Source: Emcibacter sp. (GTDB lineage Bacteria; Pseudomonadota; Alphaproteobacteria; Sphingomonadales; Emcibacteraceae). From it: a stretch of 38,271 nt of DNA. Position 1 is the stretch's first letter. Each line of letters opens with the position of its first letter. The DNA lies in the NCBI GenBank assembly GCA_026982375.1, contig JALSHF010000217.1, positions 1 to 38,271 of the forward strand, written 5' to 3'. Positions 32,174 through 38,271 of the stretch are shown here, piece after piece. The position numbers and the translations under genes are program-made. The notes under the pieces are model-generated. The model had not been told where the DNA came from, did not search any database, and saw nothing but the letters and a program-made list of their open reading frames with translations.

Positions 32174-33913
32174 TTAGGTGAATAGTTCACCGGCCAGATA
32201 TTGCTGGCGGGCTTTCACGCGGCTTAATTTCCCCGATGAAGTACGCGGCAGGGAGCGCGGGGGAATCAAGGCAACGATCGGGGAAATCCCGATTAAGGCA
32301 TGAACTGTTTCCTTGATTCTATTTTCTATCGCGGCGCGTTCGGCCTCATCACGGGTGCGGCATTGTACCAGAATGGCAGGGGTTTCCTGATCCTGCTCAC
32401 CGGGAATGGAGACGGCGGCAATATCACCAGCGCGCAGATCATCCAACTGCTCTACAGCCCATTCGATGTCTTGGGGCCAATGGTTTTTGCCGTTGATAAT
32501 AATCAAATCCTTGATCCGGCCAATGATATAGAGGGAGCCTTCTTTCATGTAGCCCATATCGCCGGTATCGAGCCAGCCATCCTTGGACAGGCAAAGGTCT
32601 GTGGCCTCTTGATCCTGAAAATATCCTGCCATAACACTGGCACCGCGTACGCAGACCCGGCCAATTTGATATTCCCCGAGGTCACCATTATTATCATCCC
32701 GAATTTCAAGTTCATATTCAGGAATAGGAACGCCGCAGTTCACGACGCCGCGATAATTGGCACCACTGCCGTTTACCTTGAGCCCTTTTAGGGATTTTTC
32801 TTCACCGGTTAAGGCCTTCTCATCCACCAGATCAATTTCAAAGCCGGTATTCAATGGGGCGAAGCTAACGGCCAGCGTACATTCCGCAAGGCCATAGCTG
32901 GGCAGGAAAGTCGTGCTTCTGAAACCCACATCTTTGAAGGTTTCCTGAAATTGTGTCAAAACGTCAGGGCGGATCATATCACCGCCAATTCCCGCGACAC
33001 GCCAACTTGATAAATCCAGTTCGGCTATGGTGGTCGGGCTCACGCGGCGGGCGCAAATATCATAGCCGAAAGTCGGACTATAGGCGAGGGTGCCTTTGTT
33101 GCGTGAAATCAATTTGAGCCATTGTAAAGGCCGTCGGGCAAAGGCCTCGGTCGCCAAATAATCTGTTGTGACCTGATTGGCAATCGGTGACAGCAAAGTG
33201 CCGACCAGACCCATATCATGATAAAAAGGCAGCCAGGATACAACCCGGTCATTTTCATTCAGATCCATGCCGACATAGCCAATACCATAACTGTTTGCCA
33301 TTAATGATTTATGGGTAACGGAAACGCCGTGGGGGAAACGTGTGCTGCCGGATGAATATTGCAAATAGGCCAGATCTTCTGGTTTTGCGACATGCAGCGG
33401 AATAAATTTAATGTCTTTTGCCGAGGATTGTTCTTCGAATGTGGTCGAGGTTCCGACGAACTTCATTTTCAGGCCCGAGGTGGCTTCATCCAGTAAAGGC
33501 AGCATATAGGAGGCGGAAATAGCCACGGATGCGCCGCAGCTTTTCATTTGCTGATTAAGCTGGCTGGTATATCCCTCACGCCCCCCGAATGATGTGGGTA
33601 AAGGTAACGGGACGGGCAATAGTCCGGCATACTGGCAGCCGATAAAATAACAGACAAATTCATCACTTGTTTCGGCGATCAAGGCCACGCGGGAGCCTTT
33701 TTTAATGCCGAAATGGATGAAGCGCCGGCCAATTTCCTGCGCCTTCTTGCATATTTCGGCAAAAGTGATGCTGGTTTCAAGCTCGCCTCTGGGAGAATAA
33801 AAATTTAAGCCCCGAATGCCGCCTGCGGCATATTCAATAGCTTCCAAAAGGGTGCCGAAATCAGCGAACCTGCGGGGAAGAGTAGGGTCTTGTGTTGGTA
33901 AAGCTTTGCGCAT
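32174..33913 (-). CDS. Fatty acyl-AMP ligase / acyl-ACP synthetase of the sphingolipid locus
   Basis: The enzyme activates a fatty acid with ATP and passes it to a carrier, here presumably the ACP two genes downstream. The 579-residue protein has the ANL fold: the ATP loop at 187-197 reads SSGSTRFPHGV, then WLPFYHDMGLVGTLLSP (FAAL style), YGLAECT, GWLDTGDMGYM, GRIKDLIIINGKNHWPQDIE and the catalytic K562 in RTSSGKLSR. The loop differs from the standard SGSTGxPKGV at two places (G to R, K to H). It heads the four-gene minus-strand operon; three inverted repeats lie just upstream. The ribosome site is weak. Confidence 0.86.
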   Translation of the reverse strand: MRKALPTQDPTLPRRFADFGTLLEAIEYAAGGIRGLNFYSPRGELETSITFAEICKKAQEIGRRFIHFGIKKGSRVALIAETSDEFVCYFIGCQYAGLLPVPLPLPTSFGGREGYTSQLNQQMKSCGASVAISASYMLPLLDEATSGLKMKFVGTSTTFEEQSSAKDIKFIPLHVAKPEDLAYLQYSSGSTRFPHGVSVTHKSLMANSYGIGYVGMDLNENDRVVSWLPFYHDMGLVGTLLSPIANQVTTDYLATEAFARRPLQWLKLISRNKGTLAYSPTFGYDICARRVSPTTIAELDLSSWRVAGIGGDMIRPDVLTQFQETFKDVGFRSTTFLPSYGLAECTLAVSFAPLNTGFEIDLVDEKALTGEEKSLKGLKVNGSGANYRGVVNCGVPIPEYELEIRDDNNGDLGEYQIGRVCVRGASVMAGYFQDQEATDLCLSKDGWLDTGDMGYMKEGSLYIIGRIKDLIIINGKNHWPQDIEWAVEQLDDLRAGDIAAVSIPGEQDQETPAILVQCRTRDEAERAAIENRIKETVHALIGISPIVALIPPRSLPRTSSGKLSRVKARQQYLAGELFT

Positions 33914-33930
33914 ATATGTTTAAAATCACT

Positions 33931-33990
33931 CACATTGTAATGTGGATAGGTCCACCAGTTCATCAGATACAAACAATGTCAGTTTGTCTC
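33931..33990. promoter_or_regulatory. Cluster of inverted repeats upstream of the sphingolipid operon
   Basis: Three symmetric elements lie 18-77 bases upstream of the ligase start codon: CACATT-2-AATGTG (33931-33944), GTGGA-4-TCCAC (33942-33955) and an imperfect 25-base palindrome with ACAAAC-7-GTTTGT at its core (33966-33990). They fall where operator sites for the four-gene operon would be expected. The rest of the 247-base gap to the EamA gene shows no gene and no clear promoter. Confidence 0.45.
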
Positions 33991-34160
33991 CCTATTACAG
34001 TTCTTTTATCTTCGATACCTTTTGTCTGGCTGTATCGCAAGGGTTTTATTTCAAATTTAGCCGGGTCATATAATTTTATCACAGGTATTTTATAGGGTGT
34101 CACATCACTTTCCAACTTATTTCTTAAACCTTATTCTGTTGAGCTATTTGGTCAGATATT

Positions 34161-35060
34161 TTAGCCGGGTATTTTTAATGTGTTTTTTTCAGCAAGAAAA
34201 ATGCCGGTGAAAATAAATAATACGGATATGACATAGGTGATTTTCAAAGGTTCGTCCAGCCAGATATATCCGGATGCTATGCCGACAAGTGGCAGCATGT
34301 AAGTGCTATGGGAAACAAAGGTTGCGCCGGCCAAATGGGTTAAGTGAAATAATATAAGGGCCGCAATTCCCGTGGAGAAAATTCCCAGCGCGAATAAGGC
34401 ATACAGGGCGGAAGAGGTTGGCGAGATAGTCCAGGGCTCTTCGAAAAAAAGCGCAAGGGGAATAGTAATAAGAGCCGAGGAAATCAGCATGGCAGAGGAT
34501 GTGCTCAGCGAATTTTTATTCTTGAGCCTTCTGATGAGTACGCCTGACAGGGCATAAAAAAATGATGTGAGCAACAGGGCAAACAAGGCAAGATACAAAT
34601 TTACCGAGGCATCCAATCCGGATATTGTTCCGTAAAAAAGGCTGCTCACACCGATGATGCCGAAAATAATGCCCACCAGTTTGTTTGTTTTAAATTTTTC
34701 GTCATCGGTCATATAATGGGCGAGCAGGATGGTAAAGAGGGGCAAGAGTGACATGCATATGGCGGCAAGGGAGCTTTGAACATATTGCAGACCCCAGCTC
34801 ATCAGGAAAAAGGGCACCACGGCCCCGGCAAGGCCTATGATCGTGCAATGGCCCCAGTCGGAAAGCCTTTGCGGCAGCTTCACCCCCATTTTAAGGGCAA
34901 TCAGAGATATAACGGCGGCCCCAATCGCGGTACGCCCGGCAGCAATGGTTAACGGCGGTATGCTCTCCAGCGCAATTTTTACATACATATAGGCCGTCCC
35001 CCATAAGAGGGCGAGAAGGATCAGATAAATAAAATGGCTTGGAGCTCTGTTTTCAGTCAT
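34161..35060 (-). CDS. EamA/DMT family permease
   Basis: The 299-residue protein has about ten membrane helices in two EamA repeats: residues about 8-140 (starting YLILLALLWGTAYMYVKIAL) and about 150-292, with the second-repeat mark FVSHSTYMLPLVGIASGYIWLDEP. The family exports or imports small metabolites; substrate unknown. It is divergent from recX, with only 25 bases between the two start codons, and is followed 247 bases on by the sphingolipid operon on the same strand. No terminator was seen after it. Confidence 0.9.
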   Translation of the reverse strand: MTENRAPSHFIYLILLALLWGTAYMYVKIALESIPPLTIAAGRTAIGAAVISLIALKMGVKLPQRLSDWGHCTIIGLAGAVVPFFLMSWGLQYVQSSLAAICMSLLPLFTILLAHYMTDDEKFKTNKLVGIIFGIIGVSSLFYGTISGLDASVNLYLALFALLLTSFFYALSGVLIRRLKNKNSLSTSSAMLISSALITIPLALFFEEPWTISPTSSALYALFALGIFSTGIAALILFHLTHLAGATFVSHSTYMLPLVGIASGYIWLDEPLKITYVISVLFIFTGIFLAEKNTLKIPG

Positions 35061-35085
35061 GCTACTCTGGTACTATCTTGTAATT

Positions 35086-35655
35086 ATGAATAATGAAAAA
35101 CGAAAAAAGCGATTGTTGACCCGTGAATATCTCCTTCGGGCAACCTATAGCTACCTGCAGAGATTTGCAACTACGGAAAAGAATCTGCGGCTCGTTCTGG
35201 ATCGAAAAGTCCGGAGGCAGTTGCCTGAGTTTGATTCAGAAGATTTATATATTCAGGCAAAAGTCTGGATTGATGAAATTGTTCAAAAGACCGTCGACCA
35301 GAAACTTGTAAATGATCGCTTGTTTGCCGAAGGCAGGGCCGCCTCGCTGATCAGAAGCGGTCATTCAAAAATGAAGGCCAGCCAGAAACTGCAAGCCAAA
35401 GGGGTCGCGCCGGATATGGTGATTGAAGTGATAGAGGAGCTTGCCGAACAATATGAAGATATGGACTTTGCGGCGGCGGTGAAATATGTTCGGAAAAGAA
35501 GATTTGGCGCTTTTTCTCTGCGCCATGAGGCGACTGAAGTTGTTGAAAAAGAATTGGCCAGCATGTGCCGCGCCGGTTTTTCATATGGTACGGCGCGCAA
35601 GATATTAAAGATGACGCGCTCAGAATTAGAAGAAATCCTATACGCCGCCCCATAA
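35086..35655 (+). CDS. recX: Regulatory protein RecX
   Basis: RecX binds RecA filaments and limits their activity. From the ATG at 35086 the protein has 189 residues with three-helix repeats: LRATYSYLQRFATTEKNLRLVLDRK, LVNDRLFAEGRAASLIRSGHSKMKASQKLQAKGV (the most conserved block), and a final one with FSYGTARKILKM. An in-frame ATG nine codons earlier is possible, but it would overlap the EamA start and adds a hydrophobic stretch unlike the family. No ribosome site precedes 35086. recA is not nearby. Confidence 0.86.
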   Translation: MNNEKRKKRLLTREYLLRATYSYLQRFATTEKNLRLVLDRKVRRQLPEFDSEDLYIQAKVWIDEIVQKTVDQKLVNDRLFAEGRAASLIRSGHSKMKASQKLQAKGVAPDMVIEVIEELAEQYEDMDFAAAVKYVRKRRFGAFSLRHEATEVVEKELASMCRAGFSYGTARKILKMTRSELEEILYAAP

Positions 35656-35705
35656 CACAAGATTAAAGAAAAGGCTAAAACCGAAGGCGCAAAGCCCAAT
35701 AATTT

Positions 35706-36929
35706 ATGATGATAAAAGACTATAATAACGGCTTCAAGAATCCTGTGGCCTATAAGGTAGGGGCGGTATACAGCGGGCTGTTTATGTTCGTCGGCGCGGT
35801 TTTGCCTTTTTGGGCCTTATGGTTGTCAAAGATGGGCTTGACGCCCGGGGAAATCGGTTTTTTGATTGGTTTTCCGGCTTTTCTGAAAGTTCTGTCCGCC
35901 CCCTTTGTCGCCCAGTTATGTGATAAATGGGGCATGACGCGCCGGCCTATGATGGTATTGATGGCGCTTTCTGTTATATTTTTCTGCGGCTATTTCTTCA
36001 GCCGTAGTTTTATGGCCTTTGTTCTGGTGACCCTTGTTTTCAGCCTCGCATATTATTCCGTATCTCCTTTGGTTGAAAGCTATGCGGTTCGGACATGCGA
36101 TAGATATAATCTGCAATATGGCCGGTTGCGCTCAGTGGGCTCAATTGTTTTCATCATCACTTCTGTTTTATTTGGCATTTATCTTGACCATTCCGGCTAT
36201 GATAATTTTCTGTATTTTTGCCTTGGCAGTCTGGTTCTGACGTTTATTGCTATTTTTCTGCTGCCAAAAGATGGCCGAAAATTTCCGGCCCCTGATTTCA
36301 AACCGGTTAAGAGTGGCCCTGAATCACCCATTAGGGATCAGGTGCCGTTAAGATTTCTTTTGACCAGTCAGCAGTTCATTATGTTTCTTGTTGTGATCAG
36401 CCTGATTCAGATGAGCCATGGCTTTATGTATGTTATGGGCAGTTACCATTGGGCGGCTCAGGGCATTAATAATGAGACCATCGGTTTGCTATGGAGCATC
36501 GGGGTTGTTGCGGAGATACTGGTGTTTATTTTCGCGGGTAAAATCATCACGCGTATTCGCCCCATGTATATTTTAGGGGTTATCGGCATATTCGGGGCTG
36601 TGCGCTGGGGGATTATGGCCTTGACATCATCAGTGCCACTATTGATGCTATTGCAGACATTTCACGGGTTAACTTATGGCGCGGCGCATCTGGTTGCCAT
36701 GTATTATTTATCAACCCGCGTTCCAGACCAATATTTCACGACGGCGCAATCTTTATATAGTTCGATACCGATGGGCCTGTCCATTGGGGTGGTCATGCTA
36801 TTGTCAGGCCCCTTGTATGATGGGTTTGGCGGTCAGGCATATTTCTTCATGGCGGCGCTGTGCTTTCTGGTATTATTTGTCGCCAGATATGTGCGGCGCA
36901 TTGATCATGATGTTCTTCGCATAAAATAA
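35706..36929 (+). CDS. Major facilitator superfamily permease (HcaT/MFS_1-like)
   Basis: The 407-residue protein has twelve predicted membrane helices. It belongs to the branch related to phenylpropionate permease HcaT: the start YSGLFMFVGAVLPFWALWL with GEIGFLIGFPAFLKVLSAPF, the loop LQYGRLRSVGSIVFI and the late FHGLTYGAAHLVAMYYLS. The substrate cannot be told. Two ATGs in tandem open the gene; no strong ribosome site is seen. It follows recX by 50 bases on the same strand and precedes dapA by 122. Confidence 0.88.
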   Translation: MMIKDYNNGFKNPVAYKVGAVYSGLFMFVGAVLPFWALWLSKMGLTPGEIGFLIGFPAFLKVLSAPFVAQLCDKWGMTRRPMMVLMALSVIFFCGYFFSRSFMAFVLVTLVFSLAYYSVSPLVESYAVRTCDRYNLQYGRLRSVGSIVFIITSVLFGIYLDHSGYDNFLYFCLGSLVLTFIAIFLLPKDGRKFPAPDFKPVKSGPESPIRDQVPLRFLLTSQQFIMFLVVISLIQMSHGFMYVMGSYHWAAQGINNETIGLLWSIGVVAEILVFIFAGKIITRIRPMYILGVIGIFGAVRWGIMALTSSVPLLMLLQTFHGLTYGAAHLVAMYYLSTRVPDQYFTTAQSLYSSIPMGLSIGVVMLLSGPLYDGFGGQAYFFMAALCFLVLFVARYVRRIDHDVLRIK

Positions 36930-37039
36930 TCGCAGGTTTTTGAACGAAGGCCATTAAACAAAATGGACTTTAAATCATTCATGGCTTGCAGTCCGGTCAA
37001 AGGCAGACTATTTTGCCAGCAGAATTAAAGACATTTTTT

Positions 37040-37044
37040 AGGAG
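37040..37044 (+). promoter_or_regulatory. Ribosome binding site deciding the dapA start
   Basis: AGGAG lies seven bases before the ATG at 37052. The frame is open 22 codons further up, but that part has no family match. Confidence 0.75.
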
Positions 37045-37051
37045 CTTCCCC

Positions 37052-37930
37052 ATGCTAAAAGGATCGATCACCGCCCTTGTTACCCCGTTCCGCAATGGAC
37101 AGGTTGATGAAAAGGCGCTGCGTAAGCTGGTGAACTGGCAGATTGACCAAGGAACCAGCGGCCTTGTGCCTTGCGGCACGACAGGAGAATCCCCGACGTT
37201 AAATCATGATGAACATCACCTCGTGACGGAAATCTGTATTGAAGAGGCCGCCGGCCGCGTAGCTGTTATTGCCGGATGCGGGTCAAATTCAACGGAGGAA
37301 GCCATAAGTCTGCTTGCCCATGCCAAGGCGGCCGGGGCAAATGCGGGTTTGATCGCCATGCCCTATTATAACAAACCCAATCAGGAGGGGCTGTTTCAGC
37401 ATTTCAAAGCCCTGAGTGATGCGGTGGAATTGCCTTTGATTATATATAATATTCCGGGCCGTTCGGTGGTTGATATGTCGGTGGGCACAATGGCGCGTTG
37501 TTTTCGTGAACTGAAGAATGTTATCGGGGTCAAGGATGCCACGGGCAATGTGGCGCGGGTGCCATTGCAGCGCATGGCCATGGGGACGGACTTTTTGCAG
37601 CTTTCCGGCGAAGATCAGACGGCCCTTGGTTTTAATGTCCACGGCGGGGTGGGCTGCATTTCAGTGACGTCAAATGTTGCCCCGAAAATGATGTCGGACT
37701 TTCAAAATCTGTGCCTGTCGGGCGATTTTGCGGCAGCGCTTGAAATTCAGGATAAATTGACCGACCTGCATCACGCCTTGTTTGTTGAGCCAAACCCGGG
37801 GCCGGTCAAATATGCTCTGTCATTATTGGGTGTTTGTACGGCGGATATGCGCCTGCCCATGGTCCCCGTTAGCGCAGAGACACAGGCCATGGTAAAGGCG
37901 GCCATGGTTCGCGCCGGATTGCTGGCATAA
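37052..37930 (+). CDS. dapA: 4-hydroxy-tetrahydrodipicolinate synthase
   Basis: DapA condenses pyruvate with aspartate semialdehyde, the first step to diaminopimelate and lysine. The 292-residue protein is a TIM barrel of normal size. The Schiff-base lysine is K161 in GVKDATGN. The proton relay residues are T44 in [12 protein letters not shown]106 in PYYNKP and Y132 in IIYNIPGR, with R137 at the carboxylate site. It is followed seven bases later by smpB, a common alphaproteobacterial pair. Confidence 0.97.
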   Translation: MLKGSITALVTPFRNGQVDEKALRKLVNWQIDQGTSGLVPCGTTGESPTLNHDEHHLVTEICIEEAAGRVAVIAGCGSNSTEEAISLLAHAKAAGANAGLIAMPYYNKPNQEGLFQHFKALSDAVELPLIIYNIPGRSVVDMSVGTMARCFRELKNVIGVKDATGNVARVPLQRMAMGTDFLQLSGEDQTALGFNVHGGVGCISVTSNVAPKMMSDFQNLCLSGDFAAALEIQDKLTDLHHALFVEPNPGPVKYALSLLGVCTADMRLPMVPVSAETQAMVKAAMVRAGLLA

Positions 37931-37937
37931 GAGACCA

Positions 37938-38271
37938 ATGGCAAAAGCAAAAGCAAAATCTTCTGGAAAATGGGTTAATGGCAAGCGGACAATCGCCGTT
38001 AACCGCAAGGCCCGTTATAATTATTTCATTGAGGAAGATTTTGAGGCCGGCATTATCCTTACCGGAACCGAGGTGAAGTCCCTGCGTGCGGGGGAGGCGA
38101 ATATCACCGATGCTTATGCCGAAGCCAAAATGGGCGAGATATTTCTGATTAATGCCTATATCAAGGAATATGCCATGGGCAATCGTTTCAACCATGAAGC
38201 GCGAAGGCCCCGTAAGTTACTTATGAAACGGCGTGAAATTGGCAAAATTGCCGCCGCCATTCAACGCAAGG
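37938..38271 (+). CDS. smpB: SsrA-binding protein SmpB, N-terminal part (truncated by window edge)
   Basis: SmpB binds tmRNA and brings it to stalled ribosomes. The gene runs off the window end: 111 codons are visible of an expected 155-160. The protein starts [20 protein letters not shown] and shows the OB-fold marks [40 protein letters not shown] and the tmRNA-binding region [19 protein letters not shown]. The C-terminal tail that enters the mRNA channel is outside. It begins seven bases after dapA with an AAGAG site. Confidence 0.95.
   Translation, partial: MAKAKAKSSGKWVNGKRTIAVNRKARYNYFIEEDFEAGIILTGTEVKSLRAGEANITDAYAEAKMGEIFLINAYIKEYAMGNRFNHEARRPRKLLMKRREIGKIAAAIQRK

Noticed and set aside
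33892-34095. 67-codon plus-strand reading frame upstream of the ligase gene
   Set aside because: It overlaps the ligase start antisense, lacks a ribosome site, and its composition is unlike the real genes.

Overview
The window comes from an alphaproteobacterium; I cannot name the order. The evidence is gene order and family type: ffs-dnaX-ybaB-recR, def-fmt-truA, sdhE-mfd facing recG, dapA-smpB, rpsI with the long alphaproteobacterial N-terminus, a membrane-anchored CycM-type cytochrome c, and a bacterial sphingolipid locus. Base composition looks even across the window. I saw no insertion sequence, prophage, CRISPR array or tRNA, so most of the window reads as stable core chromosome.

Layout. 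1-2.8 kb: truA (cut by the window edge), fmt and def on the minus strand, divergent from rmuC. 2.8-4.8 kb: a soluble chemoreceptor and a separate Aer-like PAS protein. 5-8.1 kb: recR, ybaB, dnaX and the 4.5S SRP RNA on the minus strand; the 347-base stretch 7838-8184 holds the SRP RNA and its putative promoter. 8.2-11.4 kb: nudC, a hotdog thioesterase, prephenate dehydratase (minus) and cytochrome c. 11.4-16.3 kb, all minus: NlpC/P60 hydrolase, MarR regulator, M17 aminopeptidase, an unrecognised membrane protein, and metY. 16.5-17.5 kb: rplM-rpsI. 17.7-24.3 kb: an orphan flagellar rod-like protein, mfd, sdhE and recG.

24.3-33.9 kb is the most distinctive part. The minus strand reads fatty acyl-AMP ligase, NAD-dependent epimerase/reductase (CerR type), acyl carrier protein and serine palmitoyltransferase. 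A divergent lipid-kinase-like gene sits on the plus strand, followed by minus-strand LptF, LptG, a GNAT-fold N-acyltransferase of the bacterial ceramide synthase type, and a DUF502 membrane protein. Together these can charge a fatty acid onto a dedicated ACP, condense it with serine, N-acylate and reduce the product to ceramide, and possibly phosphorylate it. The LptF-LptG pair lies 1 and 10 bases upstream in the same transcription unit as the acyltransferase, which suggests a dedicated sphingolipid export arm. This is the best candidate here for an incompletely described system.

34.1-38.3 kb: an EamA permease divergent from recX, an MFS permease, dapA, and the 5' part of smpB.

No gene-free stretch exceeds 300 bases except the SRP RNA region. 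Functions are assigned by reading motifs and gene order; no database search was possible.
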